Shown piece after piece: positions 10,058 through 19,766 of a stretch of DNA of 64,000 nucleotides. The first letter of the stretch is position 1. Every line of letters starts with the position of its first letter. Source of the stretch: Parelaphostrongylus tenuis (lineage: Eukaryota; Nematoda; Chromadorea; Rhabditida; Metastrongylidae). A model generated the notes under the pieces. The model saw nothing but the letters and a program-made list of their open reading frames with translations, was not told where the DNA came from and made no database searches. The stretch covers positions 1 to 64,000 of the forward strand of contig JAHQIW010000666.1 of the NCBI GenBank assembly GCA_019055375.1, given 5' to 3'. The translations under genes were made by a program, and so were the position numbers.

Positions 10058-13000
10058 TCCAGAGAAGCGGCATTATATTGAAAAAATCGAGAGTACAGCA
10101 GATGAGAACGGCAAAAGAGGTATTCCTGATGGTTAGTAGAAAGGAAGCTTGTACAGGTAGCGCGATGGCGATCACTCTGTTCAAAGATATAGTGAGGTGG
10201 GAGTAGACGCACTCATACCATAGCATGGCAGCCACCAAACCGAACAATTTGCCTGGTAGACTCGCGGTTATCTCGCTACCACTGCAAATATTGGGCTTTT
10301 ATTCCCAATTTGAGTAATCAGCAGACATATTAGAATATATTGTTATTAGTTAGTTATTTATCCAGAAATACTGAGTGATACACAAAACTTGATGTTAGAC
10401 GAGAACCAGACCCTCATTTCACCCGTTCCCGTAACGCGTGCCTATCAATTGCATTACCAACGCTCCTGTTATTTCACCATTTATTCTTCAACAGAATGCA
10501 TCGATCTGCCAGCAGCTAACCGCCAACGGTTTGGCTTGTCAAGCACATATCGGCATTGATCTGAGTACGATTCCAGTTCTGCATGTTATTTAGCATTATT
10601 GAACATATATTTGTAACAGTATACCACCTTTAAAAGCAGTTAAATTGAAGGATTTCTAATTGAGTCTTTATGAATTCAATATCTGTCAGCATGCTGAGAT
10701 AATGGTTACGAAAGTGTAGCTTTCCGGAATAAGTCTAGAGGAAATGGCGCGCCTCAACGAGATGCTAGCGAAGTAAACACCTGTTGAACTTGCTCTTTTT
10801 TCCAAACGGAATAACTATATAACCTTGCCTCTCCTTTCGATCGCTCCTTTACAGACCCGCTCAAAATGAATAATCTGATAAGAATATAACATGTTTTGAG
10901 CTGTTAGGTCTAGTGCTATACAGGCACGTGTTTCGCCCTCTTGGGACTCATCAGTAGCACTCTCCCTCGGTTTAGCCGATCCCTGAGGCTAAATAATCCT
11001 CTACAAAGTAATCGATACCAAGTAAAAAAAAAATCACTGCAAGTCACATGATGAAATTACCTGATATTGTGGTGACCGTCCCGATAGGACGAAGCAGACG
11101 CCTGTGTGGCACTAGACTTAGCAGCTCAAAACATATTATATCCTTATGAGATTATATCATTTTGAGCCGTTTTATAAAAGAGGGGTTGAAAGGAGAGCGA
11201 CTCATTGTAAATTTACAAACTCGACTACCGGTCACTCACAATGTCAGGTAATTCCATCATATGACTTGTGGTGATTTGTTGTACTCGGCGTCGATTCCTT
11301 TATAGAGGATTATTTAGCCTCAAGGAAGCTGCTATTGATGAGTACCAATAGGAAGAAACAGGCGCCTGTATAGCACTACACCTAGCAGCTCAAAAAATGT
11401 TATATCCTTATCAGATTATATAGCCTTGCTTGAAAAGGACAGATCCAGATGAATCGGTAGCAGTGATTGAATTACCACCGAATGATTTTAAGCGCCAGCT
11501 AGTTCCAAAGCGCTTGTATGACTGTCTAGTAAAACAAAAAGTGCATACTGTTAGGTTAGGTTAGTTAGGCTATTAGGTGTACAACTATGACTCAGCCGTT
11601 CCTTCTGCTGCAACAAAAGTTTAAAATATGCAGCCTTAATTTTTTGCTTGCAAATACGCTAAAACGCTATTTATTCATTTTTAATAGCTAAATATTTTTA
11701 GAAATGTTTTCAAACTAACTTATATTTTGAGTTTTGTGAGGCTTGAACCGCTTATGCAATCGATTGTCCTTGGTGACAATCGATGGAACTTTTTAGATAT
11801 GTGGCTGACGTTTCGGTGAATACACCTTCTTCAGCACCTGAGCGTACTATTTATTGCAGCGCTATTCATATAATTATGTAGAGTATTGTTGAGAAAATGA
11901 AAGTCTAAAGCACTAAGCGACAACTGATTCAGGAAAAACTATTCATCGTGGGAAACACCAGGAAACACACAGACCACTTTATATCGCATGAAAGAGCACC
12001 TAGACAGAAAGGCAAATAAAGACACAAATAAACCTCTAAGTGCACACAATATTCAAAGGCATAGAGATGGCGACTTTGAAGTAGCAGTTAAAATTCTAGA
12101 GGATAATCGAAAACATAGGCGCGAAAAACTATGCCACTTTCTGGGTAAATTTCAAAAACCCGCAAATGATTAAAAGGGAGAGTGCCTTAACTTAACCAAA
12201 CACATGGCACTAATCTCAGATTGATATTCTAGTGTGAATATCAGCTGACACCTATCTTCGATATGACCTAGTGACATGGGGGGGGGAGGGCGAGGGTGGT
12301 GGAATCGGGTTCATACGTCACCCTGCGCAAAATAGGTGGTCCCTAGTCTAGATAACACGGTGAGTGGTTTTTCTGAATCAGTTGTGGTTTATTGATGCCT
12401 AAGATTTTCATTTTCTCCACAATATTCTGCAAACTGTATAAATAACACTACATTAAATAAAACATTCAGGCTCTGAAGAAGGCGTACTTGCCGGAACGTC
12501 AGCCACATATCCGAGATGATCCATCGATCCTCCGCAAGGATAGTCGACCGAACATGTGATACAAAGCTCGCGAAAGCTCAGAATGAAGTAAAAAAGTTGC
12601 CATCTCCAAAGTCCTATGAAAACCATCATACAAAAATTTGGAATATAAAAAAAATACATAAATAGCGCCTTCAACCTACTTTCAAACGAAAGAAGAATAG
12701 TCCGTACATTATTATTCTCACTATTATTTCAGCATGAAAGACGGCAGTCATATTTGTTCATCTAATATGCTTTAACGGTAAAGACGCTGACAGCATGAGT
12801 ACGGGTACGGTTCATTTAATCGCATGTAATGAGTGCGGTGGCGAGTACATCGACGATAAGGAAAGACCTATCACCTAAAGAATTTCTGTGTTTGTATAGA
12901 CGAATGCCTAGACGGCAAAGCTGAGACTAATTTAAAAAGCCCACTAGGGGCACACAGAAAACAGACACGTAGTAGGAGGAAAACCTCCTTATCTGAACTC

Positions 13001-14040
13001 AATTGTTAAGCTTCTTCACTTGTGACAACAGTATCAATATCAGAGTGCATGTTGGAAGCATTACACATAAAAATAGGACTTTACTCCATCGTCAAAGATC
13101 CTCCATGAGTCGCTAGTTCACCATAACAAAGGTTAACGTCATTGCTAAACTACTACGTTGGTCAAGACTCTTACAGACCTGTCAGTGATATCCACTTTGA
13201 AAAAATCCCACATTTCTGTCTCAAATTTACCAAAAGACAAAATTGATGTAATTGACGTAACTCCTAAAAAAGCCACTCACAAAGCGATTGCTCACTACTA
13301 ATCCAACTAGTGCTGAGCTATTAACTCTCACAGTAATGTCAACGGTGCATTCCAGAAGACGAAAATAAATAGAACACCCATCTTGGCTGCGCTATGGGAG
13401 GCGCACAGCAGTCCGAACGAATTTCGCAACGCTGGATTGTTCCGCACTGCCAATATAGCAATGCCGTTGGAGACTAAGCCAAACACTCCTACCTGGAAAT
13501 CATATATTTTTGCTTTTCTTTAGAAAAAGCAGCTTTTATCTGCTTGATGGTAGTTCAAAGAGGTCGATGAGCGATGTGATTTTACACTTCTTAGAAAGAT
13601 ATTGTTCGTATACTTCTTAAAGTGATTTACTATCAAGCACTATTTTCTTTATAATTGTTGAGTTTTCTGCACAAAAATGCGATGCATGTTACATCTGAAC
13701 AAAAGATCGTTTAATATTTTGGAATGAAGCGATGTACAAGTCCAATCATGGGGATCAAGTACGAAGTTATATTTCAAAACAATGCTACTTTTATAAGTAA
13801 AGAATTGAGTGGTGAGCAAAAACACGGCCTCAGGCGGGAATAGATAACGCGCTTCGTCCTATCCGGGGACACGTGCTCTACCACTACACCACCAAGGCCA
13901 CATTTGCCTGACCACTCATTCTTCAATATCTCTATGTTATAAGTTATAAAACAACAGCTCAAGTCTCACCGTGGCCATGATCACTGAAGCTGCAATGCCC
14001 TCTGCATGAACATACGGCGGAGTGGACGGAAGGTTGACAT
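10058..14040 (-). CDS. Srx-family 7TM chemoreceptor, partial gene
   Basis: Nematode-specific serpentine receptors of the Srx class are plasma-membrane proteins thought to detect chemical cues. Three minus-strand exons are supported. Exon a runs about 14040-13970 (acceptor TATTCCAG, donor ACG|GTGAGA) and ends IAASVIMAT, the start of TM1. Exon b is 13492-13332 (acceptor TTTCCAG, donor GTGAGA) with VGVFGLVSNGIAILAV, then RNNPALRNSFGLLCASHSAA and TM2. Exon c is 10281-10058 (acceptor ATTTGCAG, donor GTGAGT) with WYECVYSHLTISLNRVIAIA and TM4. Phases join cleanly (0, then 2 plus 1). SFGLLCASHSAA and SHLxISLNR are family hallmarks. The first methionine and the exons for TM5-7 were not found, so the gene is partial or a pseudogene. 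The intron between exons b and c is about 3 kb and full of mobile elements. Confidence 0.7.
10877..11148 (-). repeat. Hammerhead-bearing element with inverted ends
   Basis: The left end (10877-10925, GATAAGAATATAACATGTTT onward) is an imperfect inverted repeat of the right end at about 11100-11148 (ending AACATATTATATCCTTAT). Inside are the family blocks CCCTCGGTTTAGCCGATCCC and AATAATCCTCTACAAAG. The minus strand carries a complete hammerhead core at 10912-10960. The right end, on the plus strand, carries a second degraded half-motif (GTCCCGATAGGACGAAG at about 11079-11095). It lies inside the long intron of the Srx gene. Confidence 0.65.
10912..10960 (-). ncRNA. Hammerhead ribozyme motif (type I arrangement)
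   Basis: On the minus strand: GTGC (stem I), TA, CTGATGA, stem II GTCCC-AAGA-GGGC, GAAA, then CACGTGCCTG (stem III region), TATA and GCAC (stem I partner). All invariant core bases are present. Stem III pairs less well than in the copies at 11328 and 49966, so activity may be reduced. Cleavage would fall after the AUA before GCAC. Confidence 0.65.
11250..11420 (+). repeat. Hammerhead-bearing element, third copy
   Basis: Plus-strand copy with the blocks CGTCGATTCCTTTATAGAGG, ATTATTTAGCCTCAAGGAAG, the ribozyme region and the end CAGCTCAAAAAATGTTATAT CCTTATCAGATTATAT. Only one end is seen. It lies about 100 bases from the element at 10877-11148, in the same intron. Confidence 0.55.
11328..11378 (+). 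ncRNA. Hammerhead ribozyme motif, slightly degraded
   Basis: On the plus strand: GCTA, TTGATGA (C to T at the first core base), GTACC-AATA-GGAA, GAAA, stem III CAGGCGCCTG, TATA, GCAC. Against the copy at 49966-50013 the outer stem III pair changes from T:A to C:G, a compensatory change. The mutated first core base and weak stem II make activity unlikely. Confidence 0.55.
11551..11570 (+). repeat. Short interstitial telomere-like tract
   Basis: TTAGG-type repeats (TTAGGTTAGGTTAGTTAGGC) close to the nematode TTAGGC unit. It lies about 130 bases beyond a hammerhead-bearing element, as does the similar tract at 49781-49806. Confidence 0.5.
11757..12560 (+). mobile_element. Penelope-like retroelement relic with inverted flanks
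   Basis: The block 11770-11850 (ATATGTGGCTGACGTTTCGG then CCTTCTTCAG) is an inverted copy of 12466-12545 (CTCTGAAGAAGGCGTACTTG then CGTCAGCCACATAT). Between them lies a GIY-YIG endonuclease-like frame at 11944-12173. Penelope-like elements are known to encode such an endonuclease and to carry terminal repeats in direct or inverted orientation. The reverse transcriptase part is missing. G-rich sequence at 12278-12300 lies before the right flank. Confidence 0.55.
11944..12173 (+). pseudogene. Penelope GIY-YIG endonuclease fragment
   Basis: The frame reads SSWETPGNTQTTLYRMKEHL, then NKPLSAHNIQRHRDGDFEVA and VKILEDNRKHRREKL before a TAA at 12171. This follows the layout of the C-terminal GIY-YIG domain of Penelope-like elements: a GETG-like turn, RxxEH, a conserved H near SAHNIQRH, a DFxVxVKIL strand and a basic RExxxxxxxGK-type tail. 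The usual invariant GETG reads WETPG and the YxG start is lost, so it is decayed. No reverse transcriptase frame is seen upstream. GIY-YIG nucleases of other origin are less likely given the repeat context. Confidence 0.55.
12561..13331. other. Rest of the Srx intron
   Basis: No recognised feature. The sequence is AT-rich with scattered short open frames and runs up to the exon at 13332-13492. Confidence 0.4.
13802..13921 (-). mobile_element. 120 bp tRNA-like element with inverted ends
   Basis: The ends are inverted repeats: GAATTGAGTGGTGAGCAAA on the plus strand at 13802 against GAATGAGTGGTCAGGCAAAT read on the minus strand from 13921. The minus-strand interior begins GGCCTTGGTGGTGTAGTGG, followed by TAGAGCACGTG, resembling a tRNA 5' half with an A box. 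A matching B box is not clear. It sits in the first intron of the Srx gene. Confidence 0.5.
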
Positions 14041-14659
14041 CTGGAATAGACGACCGTTTCTTAACTCGTTGACAACGATCTGGGCTGTTATTAGCTCAGA
14101 CCGAACGGCGAGAGATTTTATTATCACGCCTTGCAATGGTAATATGGGAACTTGTATGGTAATCCGAGGTACTGAAAGGATATTATCGTGATTGAATGAT
14201 GTAATATAGCAGAAGAGATTTCTATAAAAAGTCTTATAGGGAATATAATGCCCATGTATCAAAAATCATCTGAGTTTCAACGGCAAAAGCACATTGGTGT
14301 GAAGGGGAACATATTTCCAACTGTTATAAAAACTTCGTTTATTTCCTTTTCACCCTTGTTTCTGTAGTCATTCGATAACTTGAGAAATATCTACTCTCCA
14401 CTTAGTTTGCTTTGACTTTTTTTTTACGTTCTACCAACGACAAAAGCTAACGTTTTGCAATCAAAGTAATTTCAAAGACTGTCTGCCTTCTTCCTCCAGA
14501 TTCGGGGCCTTAGAAAAAGCATCACCATTGTTTCCGCTACGCTAGCTACACATAGCTTATCGATGTCTCCTCTATCATACTTTACCACTTACAGGCGACG
14601 AAGTTCCCTTTGGTGCAATAAAAATTCACATTTCATTAGAAAACTACCACAACATCATG
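14041..14659. other. Upstream side of the Srx exons, no clear exon
   Basis: The first coding exon of the receptor with its start codon should lie here or beyond, but none could be fixed. The minus-strand frame upstream of 14040 stays open to about 14105 without a methionine. No TATA-type signal was recognised. Confidence 0.3.
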
Positions 14660-14812
14660 TGGCACCGCGGCGTACGCAGCGCGACGGTGCCGCATGTCGC
14701 GCAGGGCTTCAACGTCGTTGTCAACGGGTTAACACGTTGGTAAAGACATTGAAATCCTGCTCGTCGCACCGCCGCGCCGTGCCGCCAGATATGCGGCGGC
14801 AGCAATGACGTT
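14660..14812 (-). repeat. GC-rich repeat block, inverted relative to 17011-17215
   Basis: This block is rich in CCGCCGCGCC and GCGGCGGCAG, in contrast to its AT-rich surroundings. Read on the minus strand it contains TTTACCAACGTGTTAACC, which matches GTTACCAACATGTTAACC at 17077-17094, with flanking GTGCGACGAG against GTGCGACAAG. An open plus-strand frame across it (14563-14808) is arginine-rich and reflects base composition. Confidence 0.6.
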
Positions 14813-15297
14813 GCGTTAGTTGTCTATTGAAGTATGGATATTTATCGTTACTAAAGGAAATTTCGTCCGCAGTAAATGATCAATTATAAAAGAAGAGACA
14901 TCCATGAAACTTCTTGTGGTAGGAACAACGGCAATATTTCCTCCTAAAGCTTCGAATCTTGACGGAAAAGGCAGATATCTAGTATAAGATGATCCTTCGA
15001 TCTGCTACTCAACATCGTTAGATAGTCCTGTAATTTATTATTCATTCATGCTTTGATCATATTCGTCTTTCATTAACTACACCAACAACAACTCATCTTC
15101 ATACAGAATCACAAATGAATTTTAAGTGAATTGAAAGGAAAAGAGTGAGTGAACATAAAACTTCTTATGCGCCTGAGAACAAGTGGCAACTCATGACACA
15201 ATGACCACTAACTTCTGTACCCTATGTATTTCTTTTCAGCTGATTTCTCTCAAGACTATTTTTTCTGCCTCCTCCAATTCCCATTTTCGCGATTCAC
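14813..15297. other. No recognised feature
   Basis: AT-rich sequence. If the globin-like exon at 15298-15380 is real, the next exon with the proximal histidine should lie here on the minus strand. None was found. Confidence 0.3.
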
Positions 15298-15380
15298 CTC
15301 AACAAGATCATGCAGGTAGTTTACGAAGTCCATCAACACATGAGAAACATGGGCCGCCCGTCCTTTCAATGTCGGAAAAG
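15298..15380 (-). CDS. Globin-like single exon (E-helix region)
   Basis: A minus-strand exon is bounded by a CTCATGCAG acceptor (15381-15389) and a GAG|GTGAAT donor at 15297, leaving 2 plus 81 bases in an open phase. It encodes FPTLKGRAAHVSHVLMDFVN then YLHDLVE. The spacing AHxxxVLxxFxxxLxxL matches globin helix E, with the histidine at the distal (E7) place and an FPxLKG lead-in typical of the CD region in nematode globins. Neighbouring exons for helices A-C and for the proximal histidine helix were not found. The overlapping plus strand also has an acceptor and donor (exon 15239-15314), so the assignment is tentative. Confidence 0.35.
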
Positions 15381-15399
15381 CTGCATGAGAATAAACATT

Positions 15400-15984
15400 A
15401 TTCCTTTGTATATATATATATATTATGATATCTGCCACGAGATATGTGGTATATTGCTGTGGAAGTTGTTATACATTCTATGCAAGATATCCTATATATA
15501 TAGAATTCTTGGCAGGCTATTGTAATGCCGATAATCACAAGTGTTGTACGGAAGTTTGTCTAATAAATTTCCAAGTAAAGGTTGTCAGCAGCAGTTACAT
15601 CTGGAACATCAGCTGGTAGATCAGCACATCAGCCGATAGGTCAAACACAGAGACCGTGGACACACACGTCTCTCCATGCATCGAGTGCTATAGAAACGCG
15701 GTGAATAAGAATTTGGATTATAGTTATGCTTTAGATCATGCTAAAAAAAAAACACCTACTAGGTGCAGTCAGTTAAAAATCACGTTTGTTTGGAATGTTA
15801 TTATGCTACTCATGAAATTTGTGATCTCAAACGTTTGAGACTAAGTAAACTATTTGGGAAGTATTGTATTTTTATTGAGTCAAATTATTGTGTCATAGTT
15901 GTTATATGTTATATGTATAAATGACATGACGTATATGTGGCACATATGTGTTTTGTACATGCAAACGAGTATATATAAAGATGA

Positions 15985-16017
<33 letters not shown>

Positions 16018-17010
16018 GTATTATGTGTAAATATGTATGTATACATATAAGTGTTAATGTTTGTACGTTATACGTATGTTGATTGTTGAATAAACAAGGT
16101 GAATAGATCCACACAATACACACGGATTCAAACAATTTTTGATGGTCAGAAAAGATTTATAATAATTAGGCGTTTTCTACTGAATATACGTTTATAGAAA
16201 TCTCTTTAACGATGAACTATCTTTCCTAACAAAAAACTTAGATTAAAATCAAAGTTTATTGCTATGAAAGATAATAAAAAAATTTCATTGTGAAGTTGAA
16301 ACAACGCATCATGAGGGCAAAACGTCAACCTTCTCCTTGAATATAACGTAGTGCTGAGGTTCTTTCAGGAACCAGGCTTGCTATCAAAGCGGCACTATTC
16401 AGGTTATCGAATGACTAATGAAAACATCAATAACTCACGAAAAATGCTTCTCCTTGTAAAAAAGCGGTTTTTTCGCTGAAACATAGAAGATTTCACGGGC
16501 ATTCTCTTTACTATATACCCTTTATAGGGGACATTTCTATATATTTATAGGGGCATTTCTATAATATTTCCTTCTTCTGCATCACAATCATTATTCTGCA
16601 TCGATCATAACTCGGAATTAGAAATTTACTTTACAATGTCAAGAAATACCTTGTGAAGTTGATAATAACGAACTCTTACTGTAAAACGTGTCCTTTTTCA
16701 TTGTAGAACGGGCTATAAAAGTCTTTTCACAAAGCAAACATAGGAAAGATAGAAAATCATGGGTAAAGAAGAAAGAAGCAAAGTTTTACAAAAGCTTGAA
16801 ATAAGTTCCCTTTCACGTTATTTGCATTTTCCCGTTGAAAACTTGGATGATTTTTGATACATGGGCATTTCCTTGAAATATAAAACTTTTATCGAAGTAT
16901 CTCTTGTTATATTCCATCATTTTATCACGACAATATCCCCTCTGTACTTCACATTATCAAACAAACTATCATATTTCCATTGCAAAGCGTGATAGTGTAG
17001 ATTCCACCCC
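15400..17010. other. AT-rich region with TA microsatellite
   Basis: It includes TA runs at 15408-15424 and 15984-16018. Blocks around 16440-16560 and 16800-16890 share a pattern of a GAAAA(C/A)nTnGAnGATTT stretch followed by GGGCATTTCC, suggesting an old local duplication. No gene is seen. Confidence 0.4.
15984..16018. repeat. (TA)n microsatellite
   Basis: Alternating TA interrupted once near 16008. Confidence 0.85.
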
Positions 17011-17215
17011 GTCGAGCCGCCGCGCCTCCCTGCCGCACACGCGGTGTGCGACAAGGGTTGAAATCGACTCTTGTCGTTACCAACATGTTAACCTTCTGGG
17101 TACGGCAGTGACACGCCCCCTACTCCGCCTCACGCCCCACACGCGGCGAGCGATTGTAGTTCCGAGTGGTCAGTGATCACGCACAACCAGGCGGGGCTAG
17201 CGGCGTGTCCTTGTC
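17011..17215 (+). repeat. GC-rich repeat block, partner of 14660-14812
   Basis: It begins with CCGTCGAGCCGCCGCGCC and contains CACACGCGG twice (17036 and 17138). It shares the GTTACCAACATGTTAACC core with the inverted block 2.3 kb upstream. It is much more GC-rich than its flanks. Confidence 0.6.
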
Positions 17216-17876
17216 GTACCTAAAAGGTCAACGATAAAATTATAACGCAACTGAAAATTATAGCTGATTAAAAGAGTGAGACAGAAAGCGCCGCTCTCAT
17301 GCTTGTAAGGCATTTGTTCAAAACAAAAAATGAAAACGTCACAAAAAGCCTATCATATCGCTTCGACAATAATCGATTGGTATGTCCATTTTGTCAAATA
17401 TGTGGCTTCAACTGTCTACAGGCTGATGAACTAAAGTTTTCCACACTTTGAATTCTAGTACACACGGTATTCTGCAGTGGTTACGACAACTTCTCATTGC
17501 CGATGATGATGAACCTGGGCGTTGATCAAATTCATGTGCTTAGATGGAGTATCGCGTTCATCTAAACTTACTCGAATCACGTTCAGAGATGACCACGTGA
17601 CTTGTGATACAGGTTATCAGAAACTTATGAGAAAGCAAGCTATTAGCCACCTCTCTTGCGATCATGTGGGAGCGCCTGAACTCGGCTGTCTTTAGAATTG
17701 TAAAGGAAATTGACTCGTTTAACATTCGAAAATATTTATGAAGAAGACGAAGAAGACGAAGAACAGTTGTGGCAGCACATAAGTCTTCAAATATCTATGT
17801 GGAGAATGAACGCGAGAAAACGATTTGCATGTAGGAAATTCTGGGATTCCCATAGCAAAATGTTGTAGTGCATCGT
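17216..17876. other. No gene; degraded family-B repeat part
   Basis: A GAAGAAGAC-type segment at about 17728-17765, with the GAAGACGAA unit repeated, resembles part of the dispersed family seen at 51760 and 63250. Otherwise nothing is recognised. Confidence 0.35.
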
Positions 17877-18143
17877 TTAGAAAGACATTAGATATACAGC
17901 TGATGAAAAATATCCTAGTAGTCTCACAAGCTCAAACTTTTTAGAGAATCTTTGTAACACGCGCTTTGGTAACGCATATGTGATAGAGTTTTCGACGTTA
18001 TTGCTCACTATATCAACATGTACTGGTTGTTCAAGAGGTAACTTCGGGTTAGTCTTTAGCACCACAAAGTTACCACCTCGAAGTAGAATGCTCAACTTTA
18101 AACGAGTTTGCCACGCGGGACTCTTACGAGGAACAACTGACGC
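17877..18143 (-). CDS. Candidate exon, unknown protein
   Basis: A minus-strand open frame of 88 codons and a stop, with protein-like composition: LLRGGNFVVLKTNPKLPLEQ, then VHVDIVSNNVENSITYALPK and RVLQRFSKKFELVRLLGYF. It lies directly downstream of a second minus-strand frame (18124-18456) that begins with a possible signal peptide (MEEDSSCILIVASVLQLLCS). The two overlap in different frames. A good TTTTTTCCAG acceptor lies near 18375 on the minus strand. No donor/acceptor pair could be fixed. The family is not recognised. Confidence 0.25.
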   Translation of the reverse strand, partial: ASVVPRKSPAWQTRLKLSILLRGGNFVVLKTNPKLPLEQPVHVDIVSNNVENSITYALPKRVLQRFSKKFELVRLLGYFSSAVYLMSF

Positions 18144-18456
18144 TTAAATTATAACTGTTCGTAGCATTAGTGACAATACAGTATATATGAAGTGGCGATA
18201 TATAGTTGAGCGAGTAGATACGAGGTTGTACGGTTAACTGGAATACTGGATTGCACAGAATCACTCTTCTTTGGACTCTTGACTCAGTTATACACAGACC
18301 GATGACAAACAGTTTCGCTAACGGTATCGGAAACAGAAGCAGTATCGTCGATAACAAATATGAGCATAAAGGATTACTGGAAAAAACCGACGGTAAGGAG
18401 CACAAAAGTTGCAAAACAGAAGCTACAATGAGAATGCAACTAGAATCTTCTTCCAT

Positions 18457-19475
18457 GTTTATTTGAAATCGATGTTATTGTGTCCAGGAATGGCTAACAG
18501 TATATTTCCAATAGCGCTGATTACTTCATATGCGATAATCTTCACACTTATACCAACTATCTAGCATTTCTCTCGAAACTTAAGCTTGTTTCAGAGAGAT
18601 TCCTAGAGGCAAAAATTGACTGTACTGATTTAGCCGAGCTTGTACTGTTCAAGTCACAAATCATGAAGCGGCTGCAAGCACTAAAATTCTCTAGTTTTAT
18701 AACCGCTGTGTTTACCAGAAATCTCACTTTCCCTAGTGTGCTTCATTTCTCCTTCTTTTGTTGTCAAAGAAAACATTTTGGCTAATCTAATAACTAAACA
18801 TGATTGGAAATGACGAAATATCATAGGCGAATCATAATAAACAGTTCTTTTTGAGGCTAAATATTATAAATAAAAATGACGATCAGCAAGCTATACTATC
18901 TTTGCAGAAATAAGTTGTAGTGTATAGATTTGTATCAAAATATTTTCGAATAAGTCACATGACAGCGCTATGTAAAGTGTAAATTTTTTGTTTTGCTTAC
19001 TGCTCATTTTTCCCCATGCCAAGGCGCAGTGTGAGATTTAGCCAGAAAAATGCATACGAGCAAAACGTGAAATCTCAGGTAAGCTCTGAACCCCCACCAA
19101 CTTTCAGAGGGTGCCAGTGGCTTCAACTTTAAAGTGCATGATGCCGACTTGTACTCCCAAAATCATTTTATTGGTCGGTGATTGCCGTAAGAGAGATCAA
19201 AACGTAGCTAAAAGAAAGGAAGAACAAAGTCCTGGTTAGTGTGGTAAGTAGCGCGTAAATTTCTGATAAGACTGATTGCAGATTCCGAGCCTATTTGTCG
19301 TTTCTAGTTTTGCCCAAATCTCAACACTCTTGTGGTTTTCACTTCACTCTTTGACGAATAAAGGGCAGAGAGTAAATGAAATGGTAAAAGAATCACTAGA
19401 CAGATTGCTGACTTGGCAAAGCGAAATGAAAGTGCGTGTCTGACCATTCAAATACTTTTTAAGTAAAAGGATGAA
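18457..19475. other. No recognised feature
   Basis: AT-rich with no convincing exon or repeat match. Confidence 0.35.
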
Positions 19476-19766
19476 GGATAAAGCTCTCGGCTTTAATCAA
19501 TCCTGAGGGATGCACCCTGGTTCGTCTTCAATTTTTAACTTCGTTTGAGGTGATTGAATGCATATCTGGCCTTTGCAATGAGTCGCAGTGGCTTTTTGGT
19601 GAACAAAGTCAGTGCTGCATATCCTCCAAGACAACTCTGAGTCCAGTCCGGTACCGATTTACTGACCCCGCAGGAATGGATGCTTGGTGAGCCCTCAGCG
19701 CGAGATTGAGCCATTGATCTTGTGTGCGACGCAAAGTACCTCTAACCACTGCACCACGCGCTCTCC
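19476..19766 (-). repeat. tRNA-derived SINE (family A)
   Basis: Near full-length minus-strand copy. Landmarks on the plus strand are GGATAAAGCTCTCGG at the 3' end of the element, TTTGAGGTGATTGAATGCAT, TCCTCCAAGACAACTCTGAG, GCGCGAGATTGAGCCATTGA (B-box region) and CTCTAACCACTGCACCACGC (A-box region). The family consensus is best seen at 47948-48246. Confidence 0.8.

Noticed and set aside
13774..13962. 62-codon minus-strand frame
   Set aside because: It is the translation of the tRNA-like element with inverted ends.
18124..18456. 110-codon minus-strand frame with a signal-peptide-like start
   Set aside because: The rest is a random hydrophobic mixture, and the internal acceptor-like site suggests another reading. 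Kept only as context for 17877-18143.
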